64,000 nucleotides of DNA from Aliidongia dinghuensis (GTDB lineage: Bacteria > Pseudomonadota > Alphaproteobacteria > ATCC43930 > CGMCC-115725). The stretch spans positions 1 to 64,000 of the forward strand of contig NZ_BMJQ01000019.1 of assembly GCF_014643535.1 (NCBI RefSeq), in the 5' to 3' direction. Under the pieces are notes generated by a model, which was not told the DNA's origin, searched no databases, and saw only the letters and a list, made by a program, of their open reading frames with translations. Every line of letters begins with the position of its first letter. Within the stretch, counting starts at the first letter, position 1. Position numbers and translations under genes: made by a program. Shown piece after piece: positions 40,664 to 49,908 of this stretch.

Positions 40664-40694
40664 TATGTAGGGGGTTCCGTCATGGGAAGGTCAA
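40664..40694 (-). promoter_or_regulatory. MerR/CueR-type promoter of the efflux operon
   Basis: On the minus strand: -35 TTGACC (40694-40689), a 19-base spacer and -10 TACATA (40669-40664). A 19-base spacer, too long for normal sigma-70 recognition, is the hallmark of MerR-family promoters. The spacer begins with the CueR-type half ACCTTCC (overlapping the -35) and has a weaker GGAACCC right half. No MerR gene lies in the window. The remainder of the gap to 40920 shows nothing. Confidence 0.75.
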
Positions 40695-40920
40695 GAGGGC
40701 GCGACCGGTCACGCAACACGATCATCCTGGTCGTCGCGGCAATGAGCGGACAGCCTGCGTCGTTGCCGGCGTCGCATGCGCGCACCGTGTCGGCCAGGAC
40801 GCGCGCGTCAGCGCAAGAGGCTTGTCCTCCGGCGGCGAGACCGAGCAGTGCCCGCTCCTCGTCCAGGGTCCAGGTTCATCGGCTTCCCCGCCTTGAGCAG
40901 GGCGGGGAGGTCGAGACGGC

Positions 40921-41661
40921 TCACACATCCCGCAGCAGCACGTCGCGCGCCATGTTAATCTTGCTCGCCAGGTAGTTGGTGCCGCCACGATCGGGGTGCA
41001 GCTTCGCCATCAGGCGGCGGTGCGCCTCGTGGATCTGCTCCGCGTCAGCACCGGACTCGAGCCCGAGCACCTGCCACGCCTCCTCGCGGGTCATGTCGCC
41101 ACCGGTGGCACCCCCCGCCCGGTCGCTTTGCCCCGTCTGACTTTGCTCAGCCCCGCCGGGCCGATCGCGCCAGCGCGGATGCGTGCGGTCGAGATAGGTC
41201 TCGACCAGGCGCGCCGACTGAGGATCGGCGACCTCGCACTCGGCGAGCAGCGCACATAACTGGTCGAGGCCAAGCTCGCCGAGCCGCGCCCCCGAAAACT
41301 GGCCCGAATGCACCTCGCCGTCGATCGCACCGGTCGACCGGTCGAGCGTCATGCTGAGCCAGGCCATCTCGATGGTCGAGATATCCGGATTGTGCGGCGC
41401 GCCTTTCAGCCAGTCGCGCACGCGGTCGAACCCGGGGAAACCGCGCGCCGACCAGCCGCGCAGCAGGATCAGGGTCAGGGCACCCAGCGGCAGGTCGAGC
41501 AGCGCAAGTCCCCTGGCCGCGAGAAACAGCCCGAGCAGCACGAGCGCCGCGACGAAGGCATGGCGAAGCGCCCGCGCGAGGACCTTGGGATCCAAGACCA
41601 GCAGGAGCCATCCCGACCCGAAGACTGCGACGATCACGAGTGCAATCACAAGGTACGGCAT
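40921..41661 (-). CDS. Membrane-anchored DnaJ-domain protein
   Basis: A 246-residue protein with one or two N-terminal helices (YLVIALVIVAVFGSGWLLLV and HAFVAALVLLGLFLAARGLA), a middle TerB-like region (AWLSMTLDRSTGAIDGEVHS) and a C-terminal J-domain. The J-domain contains KLHPDRGGTNYLA, with the invariant HPD that stimulates DnaK. This layout is common in alphaproteobacterial DjlA-like proteins. It would recruit DnaK to the inner membrane. The VWA gene lies 18 bases upstream. Confidence 0.88.
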   Translation of the reverse strand: MPYLVIALVIVAVFGSGWLLLVLDPKVLARALRHAFVAALVLLGLFLAARGLALLDLPLGALTLILLRGWSARGFPGFDRVRDWLKGAPHNPDISTIEMAWLSMTLDRSTGAIDGEVHSGQFSGARLGELGLDQLCALLAECEVADPQSARLVETYLDRTHPRWRDRPGGAEQSQTGQSDRAGGATGGDMTREEAWQVLGLESGADAEQIHEAHRRLMAKLHPDRGGTNYLASKINMARDVLLRDV

Positions 41662-41679
41662 CCGCGCCCGTCTCGGCTA

Positions 41680-42396
41680 TCAGGGTTGCTGGCGGAGCTG
41701 CTGGGTCAGACGGAGCACTTCGCCACCCGCGTGCCTCGCATAGTCGACCAGCGCCGCTCGACCGCCGGCCGCATAGATCGCGACCGCCTTGAGCAGGTCG
41801 CGCAAGGCCTTGGCGCTCGCCGAATCGAAACTCACATAAGCGCCATTGGTGAGCCGCGCGATCTGCTGAAAGGCGCGCCGCGCGACGGGCTCGTCCCCCT
41901 CCTGAAACACGAAGGCAGGAACACCGAGCAGGCCGAGCTGGCCGGCGAGTTCCGCCAGCGTCTCCGCATTCTCCTCCATGGCGTCGCCGACATAGACCAA
42001 CGCATTGATCCGCGTCTTGGCCGCCTCGGCGACGGCATGACGCAGGACGCGCACGATCTGTGTCGTGCCGCTGAGGCAGGTCACGGCCGTCATCCGTCGC
42101 ACCAGCTCCCGCCCGTCGGTGAGCCATGGCGCGGCATGGAATTCGGCGAAGCCCCGGAAATAGCACATTTGAATGGCGAGGCCGCCGAGCGCCGCGGTTT
42201 CGGTAAACATCTCCGCCTGGATGTGGCTGGCCCGGTCCCAGGTCGGCTGCCGGCTCGCCGTCGCGTCGAGTGCGAAGATGAGGTGCCCCATGGTTCCTGA
42301 CCGAGCCGCCACGGGTGCTGCCGCAATTTGGCGCAGGAATGCGTCAACTTCGGTTCGCTTCGGTTCCGCCTGCAGTTGGCGATCGTCCTTGGCCAT
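41680..42396 (-). CDS. VWA-domain protein paired with the DnaJ protein
   Basis: A 238-residue cytoplasmic protein with a von Willebrand A fold. The metal-site motif appears as FALDATASRQPTWD (D-x-T-x-S), the third strand as LVYVGDAMEEN, and a Thr loop as LSGTTQIVRVL. The pairing with a J-domain protein recurs in alphaproteobacteria, but its job is unknown. The ATG at 42396 gives the shortest sensible start (MAKDD); an ATG 15 codons earlier is possible, and neither has a strong ribosome site. Confidence 0.8.
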   Translation of the reverse strand: MAKDDRQLQAEPKRTEVDAFLRQIAAAPVAARSGTMGHLIFALDATASRQPTWDRASHIQAEMFTETAALGGLAIQMCYFRGFAEFHAAPWLTDGRELVRRMTAVTCLSGTTQIVRVLRHAVAEAAKTRINALVYVGDAMEENAETLAELAGQLGLLGVPAFVFQEGDEPVARRAFQQIARLTNGAYVSFDSASAKALRDLLKAVAIYAAGGRAALVDYARHAGGEVLRLTQQLRQQP

Positions 42397-42548
42397 GGTC
42401 TTCGACCCAGTTGCTGCTGCCCGCCGGGCCAATGCGTTCATCCCATGTTGGCCCGACGCGCACCCCACGCAATCATACGCCGGACGGATCGAGCGCGGTA
42501 CCGATGGCCGAGTTGACCCCTTCGTGCAGGGCGATGGGGGCGCCAGGG

Positions 42549-45416
42549 TCAGGGCTGCGGCCGCAGGCCGTCATCCGTCGCCGTTGGAGGCTGCGTTCGT
42601 TCCTTGCTCACGAGCGGCGCGGGCTGGCTCAGCGCCTCGAGGAGCGCGCGCAGCGCCTCCAGTTCCGCGCCGAAGCCGCTCCAGTCTCCGGCCTTCAGAC
42701 GCTCGATGGCAAGGTCATAGTGGCGGAGCGCTGCGCGGGCACGATCGTCCCCCGGGCCTGCCGGCGACGGCCTGCCTGGTGTCATGGAGCCCGGCGTTAT
42801 AGGCCCCCGCGTCATGGGGCTTGGCGTCATGGGGCCTGGCGTCATGGGGCCCGGCCTCACGGGGCTCAGCTCGCCAATGGCGGATTCCTTGAACAGGGAC
42901 GCGAGGGCCGCCGACAGCGTCTCCTCCATGACCACGCGCTCGCCATAGGCCGCAATCACGCGCTTCAGCTCCGGCAATTGCCCGGTCTCCGCGCGCAGAT
43001 AGAGGGGCGTGACATAGAGGACCGAGTTCGCGATGGGAATGACGAGAAGATTGCCGCGGATGACCCTCGACCCCGATTGATTCCACAGTGTGATCTGCTG
43101 GGAGATCTCCGTGTTCTGGTTGATGCGCGCCTCGATCTGGAACGGCCCGTAGACGAGCTTGTCCTTCGGAAACTCGTAGACGATCAGCTTGCCATAGTCT
43201 GGCGGGTCGCAGCGCGCGGCGAGCCACGCGATCATGTTCTGCCGCTGGTTCGGCACCATGGGCAGCATGAGGAAGAACTGGGCGCGGGCCTCCCCAGGCA
43301 GCCGCATGATGGCGTAATAGGGCGCCATCGTGGCGTGCTCGCTGATGTTGGGCTCGCGGGGAAATTGCCAGAGGTCTTCGCGGTTGTAGAAAACCTCCGG
43401 GGCATCCATGTGGTAGGCCCGGTACATCCGAGCCTGCATGAGGAAAAGATCCTCCGGATAGCGGATGTGCCTTTGCAGATCCGGCGGCATCGCCTCCAAC
43501 GGCTTGAACAGGCCGGGGAAGATGCGCCGGTACGTCGCGACGATCGGGTCCGAGGGATCCGCCACGTAAAACGCCACGCTGCCATTATAGGCATCGATGA
43601 CGACCTTGACCGAGTTGCGGATATAGTTCGCCGTCTCCTCCGGCGCCGGCCGGGCGTAGGGGAACCAGTCGCTCGTCGTGTAGGTGTCCTGGATCCAGAA
43701 GAGCCGCCCGCCGCTCACCACCACATAGGGATCGCGGTCCAGCCGGAGGAACGGCGCGATCACGCGCACCCTATCCTGGATATTGCGCCGGAACAGGATC
43801 CGGCTCTCGTCGGTGACATAGTTGCTGAGCAGGATGTTGGTATCGCCGAAATACCACGCGAACAGAGTCCTTCGGGCGGCGCCTGCGAGGGTGATCCCGT
43901 CGCTGCCGTCATAGGTCGTGTAGGCGTTGTCGACGCCCTTCGGATAGTCGAACTCCGGCGTGCTCGCCTTGACGATCACGTAGGAGTCGCTGGCCTGGCC
44001 GAAATAGATACGCGGCTGCCGGATGGCGGGCCCGAGCGAGGCGACCGGCGGGATGTCCTTCAGATATAAGGTCGGCAGCCCCTCGGCCGATTTCTGGGTG
44101 ACCGGCGACATGACCACGCCGATGCCGTGGGTGAACAGCAGGTGCAGGTTGACCCAGGTGTGGGCATTGGGCGGCAGGAGCGCCGGTTCGAGCTCGCGCG
44201 CCGACAGCATCACCTGCTGATACGAGCCGCCGATCTCGTAGCGATCGACCTCCATGTCGCGGAATTTGTAATAGGTCCGGATTTCCTGCAGCTGGGCATA
44301 GGTATCCACCAGCGGCTGCCAGTCCCACAGCCGGATATTGTCGATCGTTGCGCCATTGTCCTGGATCGACTGGTACGAGAGGCCCAGTTCCGCCGGGAAT
44401 GGCTTCACCGCGATCTGGCGTAAATTGTAGGCTTCTTGGGTGAGGGCGATGTTCTGCCCGATATACGGCGCCTCGAGCTGCAGTTCGTTCGGCTTCACGT
44501 AGATGCGTTGGAACAGCGCGGGGCAGACGAGCGACAGCACGAATGAACTGCCGAAGACCAGGACCACCGCCGTCAGCGGAAGCCTGAACGTGCGTCTGCG
44601 TAAGTTCGCCCATGAGAGGAGTGCTGCGACGGAGGCCACCGCGACGAGCGCCCAGAGAACGGGCAGGCCGACATGGATGTCGGTGTAGCCCGCCCCCACG
44701 ACCACGCCATTGTCGCCGTAGAGCAGCAAGAACCGGTCGAGGACGTACGACCAGGCCTTCACCACGAAGAACAGGCCCAGCAACACGGAACCGTGGGCGA
44801 TCGCGGCCGGCGAGATCCAGCGGCTTTGCGCGGCAATAACGACGTCGCCATGGGCCCAATAGACAAGGCCGGCGACAAGGGTGCTCGCGAAGAGCGTTAT
44901 CAGCATCCAGTTCCTGAGCGCCACATAGGCGGGCAGCGAAAAGAGATAGAAGCCGATGTCCGTGTTGAAGAGGGGATCGCTCTGGCCGTAGGGCGCCTGC
45001 GCGATGAACCGCAGGGCCAGGTCCCAGTTGCCGGTCTCGCCGGCGGCGATGAACGCGCCGGGAATGACCGCGGCGGCGGCAATGAGAAACCGCCAGGCAA
45101 AGCGAGGGTCCGCGCGCCTGAACAGGCCGGGCAACAGCGGAACGGCCGCGGACCCCACGCCGAAGGCCGGGGGGAGCGGGGCCGGCCGCCGGGCGAAGCG
45201 CAAGGCGAGGACGCCGGACGCCCAAAGGGAGAGACCCGATCCGAGGAAGGTCGCGGCGCCGAGGGCAGCCTTGGCTTTGAAGACCGTCCAAAAGACATCG
45301 GGATAGCCGATCGAAGAAAACCAGATCCAATCGACCAGGAAGTCGCCCACCCGTCCCAATGTGACCAGGCACACCAGGATGACGATACTTGCCACTGCAA
45401 GGGGTCTGCGCCGCAT
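42549..45416 (-). CDS. UPF0182 family large membrane protein
   Basis: A 955-residue protein of the UPF0182 family. There are about seven membrane helices in the first 320 residues (VASIVILVCLVTLGRVGDFL first), then a long extracytoplasmic region with NIALTQEAYNLRQIAVKPFP, LLFTHGIGVVMSPVTQKSAE and YVVVSGGRLFWIQDTYTTSD, all strong family markers. Function is unknown. The C-terminal linker holds six imperfect copies of a 15-base repeat coding for PGPMT-like pentapeptides. GGAGG lies six bases before the ATG; longer frames upstream are spurious. Confidence 0.9.
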   Translation of the reverse strand: MRRRPLAVASIVILVCLVTLGRVGDFLVDWIWFSSIGYPDVFWTVFKAKAALGAATFLGSGLSLWASGVLALRFARRPAPLPPAFGVGSAAVPLLPGLFRRADPRFAWRFLIAAAAVIPGAFIAAGETGNWDLALRFIAQAPYGQSDPLFNTDIGFYLFSLPAYVALRNWMLITLFASTLVAGLVYWAHGDVVIAAQSRWISPAAIAHGSVLLGLFFVVKAWSYVLDRFLLLYGDNGVVVGAGYTDIHVGLPVLWALVAVASVAALLSWANLRRRTFRLPLTAVVLVFGSSFVLSLVCPALFQRIYVKPNELQLEAPYIGQNIALTQEAYNLRQIAVKPFPAELGLSYQSIQDNGATIDNIRLWDWQPLVDTYAQLQEIRTYYKFRDMEVDRYEIGGSYQQVMLSARELEPALLPPNAHTWVNLHLLFTHGIGVVMSPVTQKSAEGLPTLYLKDIPPVASLGPAIRQPRIYFGQASDSYVIVKASTPEFDYPKGVDNAYTTYDGSDGITLAGAARRTLFAWYFGDTNILLSNYVTDESRILFRRNIQDRVRVIAPFLRLDRDPYVVVSGGRLFWIQDTYTTSDWFPYARPAPEETANYIRNSVKVVIDAYNGSVAFYVADPSDPIVATYRRIFPGLFKPLEAMPPDLQRHIRYPEDLFLMQARMYRAYHMDAPEVFYNREDLWQFPREPNISEHATMAPYYAIMRLPGEARAQFFLMLPMVPNQRQNMIAWLAARCDPPDYGKLIVYEFPKDKLVYGPFQIEARINQNTEISQQITLWNQSGSRVIRGNLLVIPIANSVLYVTPLYLRAETGQLPELKRVIAAYGERVVMEETLSAALASLFKESAIGELSPVRPGPMTPGPMTPSPMTRGPITPGSMTPGRPSPAGPGDDRARAALRHYDLAIERLKAGDWSGFGAELEALRALLEALSQPAPLVSKERTQPPTATDDGLRPQP
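42778..42867. repeat. Six tandem 15-base repeats inside the UPF0182 gene
   Basis: Consensus GGCGTCATGGGGCCC, in units starting at 42778, 42793, 42808, 42823, 42838 and 42853. The fourth and fifth units differ by a single base; the outer ones have diverged. In frame they encode a Pro-Gly-Pro-Met-Thr-like linker. Confidence 0.85.
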
Positions 45417-45986
45417 GCCCGGCCTCCGTCCCTTCCTCGCCCTCCTCGCGGCCCAGCGGCCGGAGCCCGGTCCGAATGCCCAGCCGGTCGGCAATCTCCC
45501 CGCGGTCATTCGGCATTCCGGGATGGAGGGTCGAAGCCCTTGTCCGGCAGTGATTTTGCTCCTTCGGAGGGCCGGTAGCCATACGTCCTTGCCGGCGCCC
45601 GCCGAACATCCCCCCGCGCCGGTTCGGACGACGCGCCATGGACACCTCGTCGCCGCTGGAATTGTGACCTGCCCAGGCCGCGCCCGGACGGTGTGCGGCA
45701 GGGCAGCCATCGGATGGTCTTGGGGTGATTTGCACCTGCGGGGTTAAGTGCTTGATTTTTCTGAGGCGCGCTTTGGGGCCAAAACAGAAAAACCCCTGAA
45801 AGCGGATTTCTTTCAAGGGCTTGATATGGCTACGGGGCCCCGCAGCCAACGATTCTTGCGGCCGGTCGAGCAGGAAGTGCCGAGGGCAGTTGCATGAGGC
45901 GGAACGGCCGATGCCGACTTCCACTCAAGACCATTCTCCGCTCCGTGCTACCGAGAAAATCCCGCCGGTAGCCGTAGGCCGGATAT
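45417..45986. other. Intergenic stretch with terminator, no gene
   Basis: Frames here have mixed third-position composition and no recognisable motifs. Besides the terminator at 45784-45819 there is a near-perfect 20-base palindrome, GGCTACGGGGCCCCGCAGCC, at 45827-45846. Its role is unknown. Confidence 0.5.
45784..45819 (-). terminator. Rho-independent terminator after the flavoprotein gene
   Basis: Minus strand: CCCTTGAAAG, a seven-base loop, CTTTCAGGGG, then TTTTTCTGTT. A 10-bp stem with one G-T pair and a clear U-run make this a canonical terminator. It ends the large catabolic operon that reads from the Liv genes toward the flavoprotein. Confidence 0.8.
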
Positions 45987-47672
45987 CTATCCCCGCGCCA
46001 GTTCCATCCCTGCGACGTGACCGAACGTCAGCGCTGGACCAAGCGTGATCCCGGGCCCTGGATAAGTGCCGCCCATGACCGAGTTCATGTCGTTACCGGC
46101 CGCATAGAGCCCCGGGATCGGCTTGCCGGCCGGATCGAGGACGCGTCCCTTGCCGTCGGTGACCAATCCGCCCGCGGTGCCGATGTCGCCTGGATAGACA
46201 CGCACCGCATAGAACGGTGCCGTGACGATCGGGCCGAGGCAGGGATTGTGGTCCGTTAAGGTCGGGTCGCCGAGGTACCGGTTGTAAGCGGTGCTGCCCT
46301 TGGCGAATTCGCTATCGACGCCCTTCGCCGCCGCTTGGTTGAAGCCGGCGACCGAGGCATTGAGGGTGCTGGGGTCGACCCCGATCCTCTGGGCCATCCC
46401 CTCGATCGTGGGGGCCTCGATCACATATCCAGCCGCCCGCATCTGCCTGAGGCCGCGCCGCCCGGGCTTGACGAGGCCGAGGCCCCATTTGCCGAGGAAG
46501 TCCGCATCGCAGATCAGGAAAGAGGGGATCGAGGGCACTTGCTTGTGGCTCTCGATCATTGCCAGGCAGAACTCGTGATAGGAGGTGGATTCATTGACGA
46601 AGCGCCGCCCGGCGCCGTTCACGGCCATCAGGCCGGGCTTGGCGCGATCCCAGATCAGATGCGGGAACTTCACCTCCGTGCCGTCGGGCCGTTTCAAGAT
46701 CGAAATCGGGCTGTAGAACACGTTTGACGCGTTCTCACTGCGCACCTTGGCGCCCGCCATTTCGCCGAGCCGCAGCCCATCGCCGCTATTGCCCGCCGGC
46801 GCCATCGACCACATGCCGGCCTCGATCGGCAGAAAGGCTCGCCGACGCTCGGGATCGGACGGGAAGCCGCCGGCCGCGAGCACGACGCCCTTGCGAACGG
46901 CGACTTGCTGCTCCCTCCCGTCGCGCGCCACGACGGCGCCCACGACCTTGCCATCCGTCACGATCAGCCGCTTGGCCGGCGCGTTGAGCCAGTAGGGAAC
47001 GCCGCGGTCGAGCATCGACTTGAACAGCCTGCCGGCCAGCGCATTGCCCAGCACGAGACGGGTCCCGCGCTTGTGGCCCAGCCGGTCGAGCGCGTAGCGG
47101 ATCAAAAGCTTCATGCCGTGCTTGAACGACGCCAGGTTCCTGGTGATGGCGAGCAGATGCCGGACGTCATAGAGATTGACCATCATGCCGCCCAAGACCG
47201 TGAAACCGGGCAGCGGCTCGCGCAGCTCGGCAAAATGCTTGCCCAGCAGTCGACCGTCGAATTCCACCGGATCGACACCGCGCCCGCCGAGCTTTGCCCC
47301 CTCCGCATCAGGGTAGTAGTCGGGCGAATACACCCGGCCGCTCACCTCGAGCTCAGTGTGGCGCTCAAGATAGGCGAGTGCCGCCGGCCCCTGTTCCAGG
47401 AAGGCGAGCTTCATCTCGTCGGACGACCAGTTGCCGACGATGCGGTCGAGATAGGTCTTGGCCTCGGCGAGGCTGTCCGGATGGCCGCTTGCGTCGGTCT
47501 TGTCGTTGTTCGGGATCCAGATGCCGCCGCCCGAGATCGCCGTCGAGCCGCCGATCCGGTCGGTCTTCTCGACCAGCAGCACGCTCAATCCCTCGATCGA
47601 GGCGGTCAGTGCCGCCGCCATGCCGGCAGCGCCGGAGCCGACCACCAGGACGTCGACGGCGGTCTCGCTCAC
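45987..47672 (-). CDS. FAD-dependent 3-ketosteroid-1-dehydrogenase-like oxidoreductase
   Basis: A 561-residue flavoprotein of the KstD/fumarate-reductase family. The FAD site is VLVVGSGAAGMAAALTASIE, followed by the KstD markers GGSTAISGGGIWIPNN, SPDYYPDAEGAKLGGRGVDP and, near the C-terminus, GTYPGPGITLGPALTFGHVA, where the YPGPG tyrosine is the proton donor in ketosteroid dehydrogenases. It should introduce or remove a double bond beside a ring ketone. The GTG start at 47672 overlaps the SDR stop. The true substrate may be a steroid or a simpler cyclic ketone. Confidence 0.88.
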   Translation of the reverse strand: MSETAVDVLVVGSGAAGMAAALTASIEGLSVLLVEKTDRIGGSTAISGGGIWIPNNDKTDASGHPDSLAEAKTYLDRIVGNWSSDEMKLAFLEQGPAALAYLERHTELEVSGRVYSPDYYPDAEGAKLGGRGVDPVEFDGRLLGKHFAELREPLPGFTVLGGMMVNLYDVRHLLAITRNLASFKHGMKLLIRYALDRLGHKRGTRLVLGNALAGRLFKSMLDRGVPYWLNAPAKRLIVTDGKVVGAVVARDGREQQVAVRKGVVLAAGGFPSDPERRRAFLPIEAGMWSMAPAGNSGDGLRLGEMAGAKVRSENASNVFYSPISILKRPDGTEVKFPHLIWDRAKPGLMAVNGAGRRFVNESTSYHEFCLAMIESHKQVPSIPSFLICDADFLGKWGLGLVKPGRRGLRQMRAAGYVIEAPTIEGMAQRIGVDPSTLNASVAGFNQAAAKGVDSEFAKGSTAYNRYLGDPTLTDHNPCLGPIVTAPFYAVRVYPGDIGTAGGLVTDGKGRVLDPAGKPIPGLYAAGNDMNSVMGGTYPGPGITLGPALTFGHVAGMELARG

Positions 47673-48439
47673 AGTGCCGCACCCCGCCGGGAATAGTTCG
47701 TGACGCTCCAGCCGCCGTCGACCGCCAGCACATGGCCGTTGATGTAGGAGGCTTGGTCGGAGCAGAGGAAGAACGCGGCATTGGCGACGTCCTCGGGCCG
47801 GCCGAGCCGCGGGAACGGGATGGGATCGATGTTGAGCGCGTTGAAGCGCTGGTCCGTGTCGATCCGGGCGCGGGTAAGCGGCGTCTCGATCACGCCCGGC
47901 GCGATGGCGTTGACGCGCACGCCGTTCGGGCCGCAATCGGCCGCCATCTGGATGGTGAGCCCGACGACGCCGGCCTTGGTGGCGGCATAGGGTGCGACGT
48001 TCGGATGGCCGAACAGGCCGAAGACCGAGGCCATGTTGACGATGGCGCCGATGCCGGGCTTGAGATGCGGCAGTGCCGCACGGGAAAATCGGAAGACCGC
48101 GCGCAGGTTGATGTCCGAGTAGCGATCCCAATCCTCATCCGTCGTATCGGCCGCGGACTTCGCCGCACCGATGCCGGCGTTGTTGATGAGGAAATCGAGC
48201 CCGCCGAAGCGCCTCACCGCCTCGGCGACGGCGGCATCGGGCGCTTCCTTGCCCCGTACATCGGCGACGAAGCCGGCGATCTTCGCATCGGCGCCCGCCA
48301 GCGCCGCCGTCTCGTCCAGCCCAGCCTGGTTCTGGTCGACGGCCAGCACCGCGACGCCCTCGCGGACGAAGCGCAACGTGATGGCGCGGCCGATGCCGGA
48401 ACCGGCACCGGTAACGAGGGCAGTTCTCTGTTCACTCAT
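47669..48439 (-). CDS. Short-chain dehydrogenase/reductase (SDR 1)
   Basis: A 256-residue classical SDR: cofactor motif VTGAGSGIGRAI, the NNAG turn in LINNAGIGAAK, catalytic serine in VNMASVFGLFG, and the YAATKAG active-site motif. Asp after the second strand (AVDQNQAG) indicates preference for NAD(H). GAGGACAG precedes the ATG at 48439. It lies between the flavoprotein and a second SDR, all tightly linked; interconversion of a ring alcohol and ketone is the likely step. Confidence 0.9.
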   Translation of the reverse strand: MSEQRTALVTGAGSGIGRAITLRFVREGVAVLAVDQNQAGLDETAALAGADAKIAGFVADVRGKEAPDAAVAEAVRRFGGLDFLINNAGIGAAKSAADTTDEDWDRYSDINLRAVFRFSRAALPHLKPGIGAIVNMASVFGLFGHPNVAPYAATKAGVVGLTIQMAADCGPNGVRVNAIAPGVIETPLTRARIDTDQRFNALNIDPIPFPRLGRPEDVANAAFFLCSDQASYINGHVLAVDGGWSVTNYSRRGAAL

Positions 48440-48449
48440 CGCTCTGTCC

Positions 48450-49181
48450 TCACGCTGCCGTGCCACCCAGCGACTTGCCGCCGTCGACGAAGATCACCTG
48501 TCCGGTGATGAAGTCGGTGCGCGGCGAGACCAGGAACGAGACCGCGTTGGCGATATCCTCCGGCCGCCCCGCCTTGCCCGTCGGCTGCAGGGCGAGCTGC
48601 GCCGCCATGCGCTCCGGCGTCAGAGCCCGCAGGATCGGCGTGTCGATCAGGCCGGGAGCGACGGCATTGACCAGAATGCCGCGGCCGATCACCTCCATCG
48701 CGAGCGCGCGGGTGAAGCTGACGACCGCGCCCTTGGACGCGACATAGTCGATCTGGTTGCGCGCACCCAGATAGGCGCGCGAGGCGATGTTGACGATCTT
48801 GCCGCCCGCCGCCATGCGCGCGAGTGCCGCGCGGGCGATCAGGAACGGCGCGATGAGATTGACCTCGTAGGTGCGCCGGAATTGCTCGACCGTGGTCTCG
48901 GCAAACGGCCGGTCGGCGAAGATGCCGGCGTTGTTCACCAGGGCGGCAAGCGGTGGAAGCGAGCCGATCAGTGCCGCCACCGCCTGCTCATCGGTGATGT
49001 CGACCGCATGGGCGCTCGCCTCATGCCCTGCGGCCTTGAGTTCGGCGACGCGGCTCGCGGCCAGCTCCGCATTGATGTCGACGATGGCAACCTCGAAACC
49101 GTCCGACGCCAGTCGGTTCGAGATCGCCCAGCCGATGCCGGACGCACCACCGGTGACGAGAGCGAGGGGCTTGGCGCTCAT
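48450..49181 (-). CDS. Short-chain dehydrogenase/reductase (SDR 2)
   Basis: A 243-residue classical SDR with VTGGASGIGWAI, VDINAE (NAD(H)-type acid), LVNNAGIF, the serine in VNIASRAYLG, and YVASKGAVV. It ends DFITGQVIFVDGGKSLGG, the usual C-terminus. It lies 10 bases from both the upstream ATPase gene and the downstream SDR, so it is part of the same transcript. Substrate unknown. Confidence 0.9.
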   Translation of the reverse strand: MSAKPLALVTGGASGIGWAISNRLASDGFEVAIVDINAELAASRVAELKAAGHEASAHAVDITDEQAVAALIGSLPPLAALVNNAGIFADRPFAETTVEQFRRTYEVNLIAPFLIARAALARMAAGGKIVNIASRAYLGARNQIDYVASKGAVVSFTRALAMEVIGRGILVNAVAPGLIDTPILRALTPERMAAQLALQPTGKAGRPEDIANAVSFLVSPRTDFITGQVIFVDGGKSLGGTAA

Positions 49182-49191
49182 GCTTGTCTCC

Positions 49192-49908
49192 TCACATGCC
49201 GAGATAGGCCGACGCGACGGCGTCGTTCGCGGAGAGATCGTCGGGCGTGCCGTGCGCAGCCACCTCGCCGTTCTCCAGGATGTAGGCGTATTGCGCGACC
49301 TCGAGCGCGATCGCCGCGTTCTGCTCGACGATCAGCAGGGTCAGCTCTTCCTCGCGATGCAGCCGCACGATGGTCTCGAACACCTGCTGCACCAGGAGCG
49401 GCGACAGGCCGAGCGAGGGTTCGTCGAGCAGCAGCAGGCGCGGCCGGGCCATCAGCGCGCGGGCGATCAGCAGCATCTGCTGCTCGCCGCCCGACAGCGT
49501 GCCCGCCATCTGACGATAGCGCTGCTTCAGGATCGGGAAATAGCCGCACATCACCTCGATGTCGCGCGCGATGCCGTCCGCCTCGTTGCGCTGATGCGCG
49601 CCAAGCAGCAGGTTCTCCTGCACACTCATCTGATGGAACACCTCGCGCCCTTCGGGCACCTGAGAGATGCCGAGCGAAACGACGCGCTCCGACGCCAGGC
49701 CATCGATGCGTTTGCCGTCGAAGCGGATCTCTCCCTTCCGGGCGGCGACAAGACCGCAGATCGTATTGAGCACGGTCGTCTTGCCGGCACCGTTGGCGCC
49801 GAGCAGCGCCGTGATGCCGCCGGCCGCGACCGAGAGCGACACTTCGGAAAGCGCCTCGATCCGGCCATAGCCGGCCGAGACATTGGCGAAGGACAGGAGC
49901 TCAGCCAT
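49192..49908 (-). CDS. livF: Branched-chain-type ABC transporter ATPase LivF
   Basis: A 238-residue ATPase with Walker A GANGAGKTT, signature LSGGEQQML and Walker B LLLLDEPSLGLSP; the signature and SLGLSPLLV tail mark the LivF subfamily. The ATG at 49908 overlaps the livG stop. It powers import of an unknown hydrophobic or carboxylate substrate for the surrounding dehydrogenases. Such Liv systems next to degradation genes rarely carry amino acids. Confidence 0.92.
   Translation of the reverse strand: MAELLSFANVSAGYGRIEALSEVSLSVAAGGITALLGANGAGKTTVLNTICGLVAARKGEIRFDGKRIDGLASERVVSLGISQVPEGREVFHQMSVQENLLLGAHQRNEADGIARDIEVMCGYFPILKQRYRQMAGTLSGGEQQMLLIARALMARPRLLLLDEPSLGLSPLLVQQVFETIVRLHREEELTLLIVEQNAAIALEVAQYAYILENGEVAAHGTPDDLSANDAVASAYLGM

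Noticed and set aside
42778..42867. CRISPR-like tandem repeats
   Set aside because: The units are 15 bases, contiguous without spacers and in frame within a gene; no cas genes are present.
45361..45747. A 128-codon plus-strand frame opposite the start of the UPF0182 gene
   Set aside because: No recognisable family, no ribosome site, weak codon bias; it overlaps the UPF0182 start region.
45784..45950. A tRNA gene near the terminator
   Set aside because: No cloverleaf, T-loop GTTCRA or acceptor stem could be built; the hairpin with U-run is a terminator.
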